From contig BNCN01000007.1 of NCBI GenBank assembly GCA_014656495.1, forward strand, positions 186,001 to 250,000: a stretch of DNA of 64,000 nucleotides, written 5' to 3'. Every line of letters begins with the position of its first letter. Within the stretch, counting starts at the first letter, position 1. The notes beneath the pieces were generated by a model that did not search any database, was not told the DNA's origin, and saw only the letters and a list, made by a program, of their open reading frames with translations. Below, in pieces: positions 36,511-45,100 of this stretch. The position numbers and the translations under genes were made by a program. Source of the stretch: Comamonas sp. KCTC 72670. Lineage in GTDB: Bacteria; Myxococcota; Myxococcia; Myxococcales; Myxococcaceae.

Positions 36511-37677
36511 ATGACCGATGACAGCACGCCGACCCACGAAACGAAGTTCGCGGACCCGACGCCGGAGAACAGCTCCGACCTGGAGCGCGCGCGACCCCAG
36601 CTCCGGTTCACCATCGACACCACCACCTACGCGGCCCTTCGCACGCTGGAGCGGCGGGGCAATGGAGAGGTGGTGCTCCTGGCCGAGCGCCGCCTCCCCC
36701 ATGGGCTCGCCGGGCACGTCACCATCAAGCGCCTGCGCAATCCCGCCTCCTTCGAGCGCTGCCAGCGGCTCATCGAGGAGGTCCAGCTCGCCTTCCGCCT
36801 CCACCACCCGGCCATCGCCCAGGTCCATCACCTGAAGATTCACGCCGACAGGCCGCACATCATCGCGGAGTACGTGGATGGCCCCACGCTGGACACCGTC
36901 ATCAGCCTCGCCACCATGCGCGAGCAGCCGCTCTGCGCGCCCTTCGCCCTCTACATCGCCGCCGAAGTGGCCGACGCCCTCCACCACGCGCACACGCTGA
37001 GGGATTCGGAGAGCCGGCCGCTGGGCATCATCCACCGCGACGTCGCCCCCCGGAACATCCGCGTGGCCCGGAGCGGCGAGGTGAAGGTGACGGACTTCGG
37101 CGCCGCCTACTCGCTCATGGTGGGCCGAGAGGAGACTCCGGGCCTCCTGCTCAAGGGCGACGTGGCGTACGCCTCGCCCGAGTACCTCCTCCGCAAGCCC
37201 ATGGATGGCCGGTCCGACATCTTCTCCCTGGGCCTCGTCCTCATGGAGCTGCTGACGTGCACGCACCTCTTCGACCTGGAGGATGCACAGGCCCCCGGCG
37301 CAGTCCTCGACGTGATAACGGAGGAAGCGCCCTCCGTGCCCCTCACGCAGATGATCGCCTCCGTCAGCCGCTACCGCCCCGAGGACGTGGAGGACGCGAT
37401 GGCGGGCCTCCCAGACGCGCTCAAGGCCATCCTCCACAGGGCCCTCCAGCGCAAGCCCTCCGAGCGCTACCCCTCGGCCGCCGAGCTGCGCGATGCCCTT
37501 CGCGCGGCGCTCGCGGCGCAGCCCCAGCCCTTTGGACGGAAGGAGGCGGCGGAGGAACTGGCGCGGCTCCTGTCGGACGCGTCCGTCCTGCGCGACCGGG
37601 TGGAGCTGGACGAAGCGGGCATCTTCCCCGAAGGCCTGGACGCCGACGAAGCGATGCCCGCGCCCATCACGAAGTGA
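36511..37677 (+). CDS. Ser/Thr protein kinase (cytosolic)
   Basis: A 388-aa Hanks-type kinase. ATG at 36511 follows AGGAGG. The glycine loop is relaxed (LERRGNGEVVLLAERR), but the Lys is in GHVTIKRLRN. The catalytic loop is IIHRDVAPRNIRV, with HRD and the Asn, and the metal site is KVTDFGAAYS. YASPEYLLRKPMDGRSDIFSLG is the P+1/APE region with an SPE. So the core residues are present. About 60 residues precede the domain and about 70 follow it; there is no transmembrane helix. It lies beside a pair of XRE regulators and a second kinase, a common myxobacterial arrangement. Confidence 0.9.
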   Translation: MTDDSTPTHETKFADPTPENSSDLERARPQLRFTIDTTTYAALRTLERRGNGEVVLLAERRLPHGLAGHVTIKRLRNPASFERCQRLIEEVQLAFRLHHPAIAQVHHLKIHADRPHIIAEYVDGPTLDTVISLATMREQPLCAPFALYIAAEVADALHHAHTLRDSESRPLGIIHRDVAPRNIRVARSGEVKVTDFGAAYSLMVGREETPGLLLKGDVAYASPEYLLRKPMDGRSDIFSLGLVLMELLTCTHLFDLEDAQAPGAVLDVITEEAPSVPLTQMIASVSRYRPEDVEDAMAGLPDALKAILHRALQRKPSERYPSAAELRDALRAALAAQPQPFGRKEAAEELARLLSDASVLRDRVELDEAGIFPEGLDADEAMPAPITK

Positions 37678-37699
37678 GCTCGGGCGGCCGGGCGCCTCG

Positions 37700-38047
37700 T
37701 CAACGCAGCAACACCTGGGCCACCTTCACCAGGGCGTCGAGCTGCTCATCGTCCATCTTTCGCGCGAGGCCGGTGAGATGCCGCAGCCTGGGCGCTCCGC
37801 CCGAGCCTCGCGCCTCCCTGCCCTCCTCCGCGTCCGCGAGCCCCAGCAGCGCATCCGAGCCGATGCGCAGCACCGCGCACATCCGCAGCAACGTCTGCAC
37901 GCTGGGCAGCATCTTCCCGCGCTCCAGGCGGCTGTAGACCATGTGCGCCAGGCCCAGCTTCTCGGCCACCTCCGCCTGCGTGAGCCCGAGCTGCGTCCGG
38001 GCCTCCCGGGCGGCACTTCCAATGCGGGTCGCCAGTTCTTCGTTCAT
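37700..38047 (-). CDS. XRE-family helix-turn-helix regulator A
   Basis: A 115-aa protein from ATG 38047. The Cro/C1-type HTH is REARTQLGLTQAEVAEKLGL followed by AHMVYSRLERGKMLPSVQTL, residues about 15-55. A C-terminal helical part (LTGLARKMDDEQLDALVKVA) could mediate dimerisation. The very long frame upstream of this start is an artefact of GC-rich DNA. It is closely similar in pattern to regulator B, 113 bases upstream, suggesting a duplication, and converges on the kinase gene. Confidence 0.8.
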   Translation of the reverse strand: MNEELATRIGSAAREARTQLGLTQAEVAEKLGLAHMVYSRLERGKMLPSVQTLLRMCAVLRIGSDALLGLADAEEGREARGSGGAPRLRHLTGLARKMDDEQLDALVKVAQVLLR

Positions 38048-38160
38048 GCGTCGGGGCACCAGGAACACCGAGGACCCGGGCTGGCGCGGACACGAGGCCC
38101 GCGACTCGGGAACGCCCTTCCTGCCGCATCTTGGCCGCCATGTCGACGGCGCCGCCCCAA

Positions 38161-38412
38161 CTACGGGCCCGCTCCCTCGGGCGCGGGAGACGCCAGCCCC
38201 TCTCCGCTCAGCAGGAGGTCCACGGAGACACGAAGGACGCCGCACAGGTCCACCAACGTGGGGAGGCTGGGCAACAACCTGCCGCGCTCCAAACGGCTGA
38301 GCACCAACGTCGGCACGTGGACGGCCTCGGCCACCTGGGCCTGCGACAGGCCCGCCCGATGCCGGGCGGCGCGGACCTGGCTTCCAATCCGATGGGAGAG
38401 CTTCGCGTACAT
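38161..38412 (-). CDS. XRE-family helix-turn-helix regulator B
   Basis: An 83-aa protein from ATG 38412, almost only an HTH: VRAARHRAGLSQAQVAEAVH, then VPTLVLSRLERGRLLPSLPT, DLCGVLRVSVDLLLSGEG. It shares SRLERG-(K/R)-x-LPS and the spacing with regulator A, so the two are probably paralogues. Its start is 181 bases from the divergent kinase gene at 38594, which it may control. Confidence 0.78.
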   Translation of the reverse strand: MYAKLSHRIGSQVRAARHRAGLSQAQVAEAVHVPTLVLSRLERGRLLPSLPTLVDLCGVLRVSVDLLLSGEGLASPAPEGAGP

Positions 38413-38593
38413 GAGGAGACCTGGGAAAAGAGGTGATTGCCGCGGAGACGGCGCTCCGAGCATATACCTCAACAGGTTCAACCATGGTATCCGTCCAAGG
38501 TCTATCGCCTTCCCGCGTGGCTTCGCGGGGTGAACGCCTCCGCGTTCCATGGCCCGTTGAGCGCATGTCCAGGACCGACGAAGGAGAGGACTC

Positions 38594-40507
38594 GTGAGCC
38601 CGCGCCTGCATCCCGTCGTGCCCCCGGGCACGGACGTTGGCGGGTACCTGGTGGAGGAGCGGCTGGGCGCCGGGGGCTTCGGCGCCGTGTACCTCGCCCG
38701 ACGTGGCGCGCGGAGCGCCGCGCTCAAGCTCATCCCCCTCTGGGGGCTGACCGCGTGGGCGGAGCGCGAGGTGGCCATCCTCCTGCGCCTCAAGCACGCC
38801 AACCTGGTGCGCATCCGTGGACACGGCCAGTGGCCGGACGAGGCGCCCCAGTCCTTCTTCATCGTCATGGACTACGTGGAGGGGCGCCGCCTGGACGAGT
38901 GGGCCACGGAGGAGAACCCCTCGGCGCGTGAAGTCCTGCGCAAGGTGCTTGGCGTGGCGCGCGGGCTGGGCGCCGCGCACCGGGCGAAGGTGGTGCACCG
39001 GGACTTGAAGGAGAGCAACGTCGTCGTGCGCGACGCGGACGGCGAGGCGGTGGTGGTGGACTTCGGCGCGGGCGGGTACGAGAGCGCCCCCCGCATCACC
39101 GGCGGCGTGCTGCCGCCCGGCACCCTGGAGTACCGCGCGCCCGAGGCCTGGCGCTTCCAGCAGGAACACGGAGACGCGCCTGGCCGCGCCTACCAGCCCG
39201 GCCCCTCGGATGACCTGTACGCGCTGGGCGTCGTCCTCTATTGGCTGCTGACGGGCAGCCGGCCCTTCCAGTTGGACGAGGCCGAGGGCGTGGAGGCCGT
39301 GCTCAACCGCGCGCCCAGAAAGCCCCAGGCGCTCAACCCGCGCGTTCCGGATGCGCTCGGCGACGTGTGCATGCGCCTGCTGGCCAAGGTCCCCGAGGAG
39401 CGGCCCCCGGACGCCGACTCGCTGTGCGCGGAGCTGGAGGGACTGCTGGCCCAGGCGGACGAAGACTGGGACGTGAAGCTCTGCGACGCCCATGGCGTGG
39501 ACACCGCGACGACGCTCGCGGAGGCGCCGCAGGCGGTCGAAGACGAGCTGGCGCAGTGGCTGAAGCGACGCAAGGCCAGGCCTCGGCGTGGACCGCGTCC
39601 GCCACGCGGCGAAGGCGCGGATGACTGCGTTTCGAACGCAGCGGCCATCCCTTTCGAGCCGCCTCCCGTGGCACGTTCCAAGGTCCTGCGCGTGGCGGCC
39701 TGGATGGCGCCGTGGATGGTCTTGATCGTGGGCGGGCTGGTGCTCGCGCGCGGCCTGATGCCCTCCGCGCCTCACGCCGAGGTCGCGGTGGAGACGCCCC
39801 CCGTAGCGCCCGCCTTCGCCATCACGTCCTGGGCTCCCGGTCAGGAAGTGGCGACACCCTGGAGGCCACTGGAAGCTGACGAGGCCGCAGGCCCGCTCGA
39901 TGGAGCCTCCCCCCTTGCGGCCGTCGCCGTTCCCGCGACGCATTCCAAGGAGAAGGTCTCCGTGAAGATGATGAAGGACACCGGCATGCTCCCCCAGCCC
40001 GAGACGCAGCGCAGCCGGGGCACCACCATTGGCAAGACGCTGGGCCTGGGGGTCGCGGCCTGCCTGTCACTGGCGTGCCCGAGTGCCGAGGTGCGCCCGA
40101 CGTCGGCTCCCGAGGACTGCCCTCCAGGTGCCATTGAGGCCATGGAACAGCTCGGCCTCTTCGCCCCCGGACTCAAGCGTCCCTTAACCACCTTCGACCT
40201 GAACCCCGAAGACGCGAGGATTATCAACGTCCGCGAGGGCACGACGACGGTTCGCATGGTATCCACTTGGGGTGGCATGCCGCCGGGGACTCTATTCTCC
40301 GGGCAGCTCCTCGTCGGCCCGGAGCGGGTCTACGGACGGCTCACCACAGCGCGTACTCTCGATAATGAGCGCATCCCCGTCTGTGTGCAGTTCGTCGAGG
40401 CAGAAGACGCCCGCATCGGGCTCCTGAAGCGAGAGCTCACGAGTGACTCCAGCAGCGCCATCGTCTACTCCAGCCTGACATTGAAGGCCGTGCGCCGCTT
40501 CGAGTGA
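38594..40507 (+). CDS. Transmembrane Ser/Thr protein kinase
   Basis: A 637-aa kinase. GTG start with AAGGAGAGG upstream. The kinase domain (about 15-285) has a full glycine loop LGAGGFGAVYLA, catalytic Lys in AALKLIPLW, HRDLKESNVVV and VVDFGAGGYES, and EYRAPEAW. A helix at about 365-385 (VAAWMAPWMVLIVGGLVLAR) spans the membrane. The next part is Pro/Ala rich. From about residue 475 there is a second hydrophobic, Cys-containing stretch (LGLGVAACLSLACPSAEV) that looks like a lipoprotein signal embedded in the frame, followed by a domain like free-standing myxobacterial secreted proteins. This suggests a kinase gene fused to a downstream lipoprotein gene. Confidence 0.88.
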   Translation: MSPRLHPVVPPGTDVGGYLVEERLGAGGFGAVYLARRGARSAALKLIPLWGLTAWAEREVAILLRLKHANLVRIRGHGQWPDEAPQSFFIVMDYVEGRRLDEWATEENPSAREVLRKVLGVARGLGAAHRAKVVHRDLKESNVVVRDADGEAVVVDFGAGGYESAPRITGGVLPPGTLEYRAPEAWRFQQEHGDAPGRAYQPGPSDDLYALGVVLYWLLTGSRPFQLDEAEGVEAVLNRAPRKPQALNPRVPDALGDVCMRLLAKVPEERPPDADSLCAELEGLLAQADEDWDVKLCDAHGVDTATTLAEAPQAVEDELAQWLKRRKARPRRGPRPPRGEGADDCVSNAAAIPFEPPPVARSKVLRVAAWMAPWMVLIVGGLVLARGLMPSAPHAEVAVETPPVAPAFAITSWAPGQEVATPWRPLEADEAAGPLDGASPLAAVAVPATHSKEKVSVKMMKDTGMLPQPETQRSRGTTIGKTLGLGVAACLSLACPSAEVRPTSAPEDCPPGAIEAMEQLGLFAPGLKRPLTTFDLNPEDARIINVREGTTTVRMVSTWGGMPPGTLFSGQLLVGPERVYGRLTTARTLDNERIPVCVQFVEAEDARIGLLKRELTSDSSSAIVYSSLTLKAVRRFE

Positions 40508-40516
40508 GGACCGACC

Positions 40517-41440
40517 GTGCCCGCCTCACCTGTCGCCCTTCTCGTGGTGCTCATGCTCCTCTCTGGAGCCGCGACCGCTCAACCTGCTTCCACGGTCGCG
40601 AGCCCCGAGGTGCGCCGTATCGAACTCTCGGCGGAGCCATCCGAGGCGATGCCGCCCACCGAGGTCCAGATAAGCCCGCGCGTATCCACCACCTTCGAGT
40701 TCGACGCCGCCCTCGATCAAGCGAAGGTCGTGCTTGAGGGAGAAAAGCGCTTCTCGCTCGTGGACCTCGGGCGGAACACGCTCCGACTGGTGCCCTCGGA
40801 GCAAGTCTTGCCGGGTGAGCGCCTGCGACTGACGGTGCTCTTCCAGGACGGTTCGGTCCCCCGCGGTGGCGCCTTTGTCCTCGTCGCCCACCCCGCGCGG
40901 GCCGAGCGACTCATCGAGGTGTGGCGTCAACCTCGTACGGCAGAGTCCTACCAGCAGGAGGCAATGGCGGCTCGCGCGGAGACCCAGCAATGCCGCGAGG
41001 AGAACGTGCGGCTGCGCTCGGAGCACAAAGGTCCAGGAGGCATTGCGGGCCTCCTGGCCACCGGCGTCATCAACGAGGAAGGCGTCGATGCGAAGTTCCT
41101 TTTGGTCAACAAGGCGCACCAGCATCCCGGCAATGCGCTCCGGACACTCCAGGCATGGAGCTATCGCGCCCCTGCCCGCGTGGCCATCTCGGTCGAGTTT
41201 GAGAACCTGGATGCCGCCAACCCCTGGTCAGCGGAAGGCGCGTCGCTGGTGAGCAGGACGGGCGCTTCGCTGAAGATATTGACGGTCTGGCAGAAGGCAC
41301 CCATCTCTCGCTATCCGAACGGGCACGTCGTGGTGGAAGCGGAAGCAACCCCCGATGCGGCCAAAAGCACATACACCCTGAAGCTGTGGGGGCCGGGCGG
41401 ACTGCGCGCCATCACACTCTCCGGTGTGACGTTCCCGTAG
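40517..41440 (+). CDS. DUF2381 family protein
   Basis: A 307-aa secreted protein of a myxobacteria-restricted paralogous family. GTG start with TGAGGA upstream, 9 bases after the kinase stop. The signal is VALLVVLMLLSGAATA. The body contains VRRIELSAEP, STTFEFDAALDQAKV and LVPSEQVLPGERLRLTVLF, a coiled coil (YQQEAMAARAETQQCREENV), then a second beta domain ending LWGPGGLRAITLSGVTFP. Genes of this family regularly sit downstream of Ser/Thr kinases, as here; function unknown. The stop TAG is followed by 65 further in-frame codons (see next entry). Confidence 0.85.
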   Translation: MPASPVALLVVLMLLSGAATAQPASTVASPEVRRIELSAEPSEAMPPTEVQISPRVSTTFEFDAALDQAKVVLEGEKRFSLVDLGRNTLRLVPSEQVLPGERLRLTVLFQDGSVPRGGAFVLVAHPARAERLIEVWRQPRTAESYQQEAMAARAETQQCREENVRLRSEHKGPGGIAGLLATGVINEEGVDAKFLLVNKAHQHPGNALRTLQAWSYRAPARVAISVEFENLDAANPWSAEGASLVSRTGASLKILTVWQKAPISRYPNGHVVVEAEATPDAAKSTYTLKLWGPGGLRAITLSGVTFP

Positions 41441-41638
41441 GCACGCCTGAACAACCTCACGCGCGCCATCACAGGCGGTGCCAGCCCTGAGGGCCCCGCG
41501 CGCTACCCGTCGATCCGGCGAAGTATCACGGGCTCCGCCACGTTGACCGAGAGGCAATGGCAGATCACGCAGTCCTACGAGGCCCAGCGTCACTTCGGGC
41601 TGCAAGCCATGGAAAACGTGGCGAAGGGATTCTGGTGA
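41441..41638 (+). pseudogene. Relic reading frame, C-terminal part of a lost gene
   Basis: After the DUF2381 stop, the same frame stays open for 65 codons to a TGA that overlaps the next ATG (TGATG). It reads RLNNLTRAITGGASPEGPAR, then YPSIRRSITGSATLTERQW, and ends AQRHFGLQAMENVAKGFW. Composition and codon use are those of a real protein C terminus, but no ATG or GTG is in frame; only a TTG occurs. I take it as the remaining end of a gene whose stop was coupled to the downstream small gene, perhaps a toxin with its immunity partner. Confidence 0.5.
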
Positions 41639-41988
41639 TGAAGTTGGATAAACTGGTCGAGGAATTCGCACTGAACGTGGCGGCGCAGACTGAGGCCATT
41701 TTCCGAGGAGATGCCAAGACAGGAAACAAGCACGCCAGGAAGTACGGCGCCGCTGTCGATCAGCTCCTGGCCCACGGCAATGGCGGACGTGACGCTCTCG
41801 CCGTGCTGCTCCAGCATGAGCGAATGGACGTGCGCGTGATGGCTGCCGCGCATCTGCTCCGCTATCGGACGGCCGAAGCCAAAGCGGTCCTGGAGGAAGC
41901 TGCCAAGGGACAGGGGCTGGTCCCGTTCGGAGCACAGCAGGCATTGAAACGCTGGGAAGAAGGAACCTGGGCGCTTGATCCTGAGTAG
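41638..41988 (+). CDS. DUF2019-like small helical protein, possible orphan immunity protein
   Basis: A 116-aa protein from ATG 41638, which overlaps the stop of the relic frame. It is all-helical and HEAT-like: MKLDKLVEEFALNVAAQTEA, DQLLAHGNGGRDALAVLLQH, VRVMAAAHLLRYRTAEAKAV, EAAKGQGLVPFGAQQALKRW. The pattern L-x-x-L-l-x-H-x-x-x-x-V-R-x-x-A-A and the ending A-x-x-A-L-x-R-W-x-x-G are those of DUF2019 proteins, which accompany toxins in myxobacteria. With its partner reduced to a relic it may now be an orphan. Confidence 0.65.
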   Translation: MKLDKLVEEFALNVAAQTEAIFRGDAKTGNKHARKYGAAVDQLLAHGNGGRDALAVLLQHERMDVRVMAAAHLLRYRTAEAKAVLEEAAKGQGLVPFGAQQALKRWEEGTWALDPE

Positions 41989-42196
41989 TCCGCGTTGGAG
42001 GGACGGACAGCGTGCCCGCCAAAGATGGACTGACGACATCAATTCCAAACCTCTCGGGTCGGATGGGATTCGCGACAGGCAAACTCCTCAGCACGGGTCG
42101 CTCACAAACGGCTTCAGTTCACGACAGTGCCACCCATTGACACAGACAGTGAACACATGAACTCCTCCAGTATGAATCACCAGGGGGAGTCCATCC

Positions 42197-45100
42197 GTGA
42201 GCCGGGCGACGTCAAAGTCGGTACGCCGGAACGAGTCAACCCGGCCTTCGGATTCGTCTAGACGCCTGGAGAGCGCGCCGTCGGAGCGCTCCGACGCTGG
42301 CGTCCCCTCCTTCCTACGCGGACGGCCGAGTGAACTCAGCCCGGGCGCGCGTTCCCGCTCCGCTTCCGCATCGGGTGTTCCTCGGTATCTACAAGGCGGA
42401 TTGACCTCTCCGCTCGGACCTCCGGTCCAGGCGAAGTGCGCCGCGTGTGAAGCTGGAAGCGGCCCCTGCGCGGCTTGCGGCGAGACGAATGCCGTGCAAC
42501 TCCAGGTGGCCAGTGGCGCCGGGGCGTCACGGCCCTCGGCCATGCGGCGCGAGGCCCATGCTGGCGTGAAGGAGGCCAGTGCGCCCCTCCCCCATTACCT
42601 GCGGCTCCAGCAGGCGTTCGGCCACCATGACCTGACGAACGTCAAAACCCGCGTGGGCGGAGAGGCTGCGCTCGCGAGTGACCGGATGGGCGCCCAGGCC
42701 TTCACGATGGGCAACCGCATCGCCTTTCGGAGCCCACCCGACCTGCGGCTGGCGGCTCACGAAGCGGCTCACGCGGTTCAACAGCGCTCCGGCGTCCAGC
42801 TCCATGACGGCGTCGGCCACCCGGGAGACCCCTACGAACGCCAGGCGGATGAGGCCGCGGACGCCGTGGTCCGGGGCGAGTCCGCCGCGCCCATCCTCGA
42901 CCGTGTAGTGGGCCCCTCCGGTCCTCCGGTGACGGAGACGTCTCCCAACACGGCCCCCGTCCAGCCCTTCCTCGCCCCCTACGCCCACCGCCTCTTTGAA
43001 CCACGCGCGGCCCCATCGCGGATGCCCCGGTCACAAGGTCCTCGTGGCCGCGCCACCGCCGGCTCGCGCAGCTCAGCCGATGGCCCCGCGGCCCAGGAGG
43101 CACAGACCTCCAGCAGCAGCACGGCGGACGCGGGAAGCGCGCTGGGCGCAGCGGCCGGCCCCGCCGCGCAGGCCCTGACTTCGGGGCCCTCGGATGACAC
43201 GGCAGCCCCGCCGGGCGGGAGCGAAGGCGCACAGACCTGCACGGGCGGGGGCCCCCAGAACGCGGCCTGCTACTCGGCGGACATCGAGGAGCCCGAGACA
43301 GAGCCCGACCAGGAGCCCCCCGAGCCGGCTCCCACTGAATCGCAGGAAGCCGCCTCCAGCGTCAGCCCTGACGCGGAAGAAACGGACAACTGCCCCATCG
43401 AGGACGCCATCGCCGAGCAGGCGCCACCGTCCGCCGAGGCTTCAGCGCCCGCCCAGTCCACGCTGGACAGCACCCCTCCCGCCGCCGGCCGCTCCGAGGT
43501 CTCCACGGAGGCGCCTCCCACGGCCGACGCCGCGGCGACGCAGACGTCGGACGCAGCAGGCGGAAGCAGCGGCGCCCCGGAAGAAGCCGCGAGCGAGGCC
43601 GCCCGTACGCCGCTGGACGAAGCCATCGCCACGACGGAGGTCCAGCGCTGGGAGGCGGTGGCGGTCCATGGCACTGCGTCCGCATCGCTCGCCCAGGCCG
43701 GCTCCGGTGCGATTGCGCTCAGAAGCGGCGTCCAGTTCGTCCCGGCGCAAGGGGCGACTTCGGAGGAAGACACGCGACGCATCACCGCGAACGCGCGCGC
43801 GGACACGTTCTTCCTTCAAGCAGCCAACCGCATCGAGGACGTGGTCCTCCTCGCGCTCGAGGACATCCCGTCCCGCGTCGGCGCGCTCGCGGAGACGCAC
43901 AAGAGCGCGGTGTCCGCCTCCATGGAGGAACAGAAGGCGGCCATCAGCGCCAGCGTCGAGCAGGCTCGCGTCGCCGCCACGGTCCAGGCAGAGGGCGCCC
44001 GCCAACATGTCCTCTCCGAGCATGCCTCCACCGTCTCCACCATCCACTCGGAGACCGACAACGCGATTGAGTCACTTCGAGCTGTCTACGACTCCGGGTT
44101 GATGCTCGTTGACGAGCAGGAGTCCACCACGCTGGACAGCGTCAACTCGCTCTATACCCAGGCACGCGTCGCCCACGAGGCGCTCGGACCGACGGTGGGA
44201 GATGAGTGCGTCCAGCTCGGCGAGGAGTACGCGCAGCAATACGAAGGCTGCAAGATCCACCGCAAGGACAGCTTCTTCGCGGGCTATCTGACCGACCGCC
44301 GCGCCGAGGCCCAGATGAAGGCCGCGCGCGAGACGGCCAAGGGCTACCGCAAGAGCATGGTGGACACGGCCACGAAGCAGGCCGGCGAGGCGATGAAGGG
44401 GCGCCAACGGGACCGCTGCGGCGTCATCGCCGCCGCCCGCCGCGCTCGTGAGACGCTCGACACCCAGTACGAACAACTCGTCGCCGCGCTCGAAAGCAGC
44501 CGGACCCAGGCCGTGAGCCAGGCGGAGGCCACCCGCGACTCGATGATGGCCTCCGTCGACTCGGCCTTCATCGCCGAGCTCGCCCGGCTGGACCGGCATG
44601 AACACGACCAGCGCCAGTCCGTGAACGACACGGGCTACCTGCAGCAGGTCCTCATCGAGATGGCCGCGTTCGCTTCAGCGGCGTCCATCCAGAACGCCGT
44701 GACGGGCGCCGTCGACACGCTGGTGCAGGCGCTCTCGGGCGTGCGCGACCTGTTCGCCACCCAGGCCGCTCCCGAGGGCACGCAACTGGAGCGCATCCTC
44801 GAACAGGCCACCGGCGGACTCGAGGGCGGGCTGGAGGGACTCGTCTCCCAGGTGGAGCTCGGCGCCGCCGGGGCCTTGGAGCGCGTGGATGCCGTGGGGA
44901 GCCAGGGCCTGGAAGCGCTGCTGCGGCTCGGTCAGTCCTCCGAGGAGGCCACGGCGGCCCTCGTGGCGTCGTTCACGGCCTCCATGGGGGCCCTGGCGGC
45001 GGGCGCGACCACGGGCTTCGGGCAGCAGCGCGACGCGTTCACCACGCAGACCCAGCAGGTGGCCTCGAATGGCGCGACCGGCCTGGAGAACGTCGCCACC

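Noticed and set aside
37700-39943. A 747-codon regulator
   Set aside because: Only the last 115 codons have protein character (XRE domain); the rest is antisense to the kinase and intergenic DNA.
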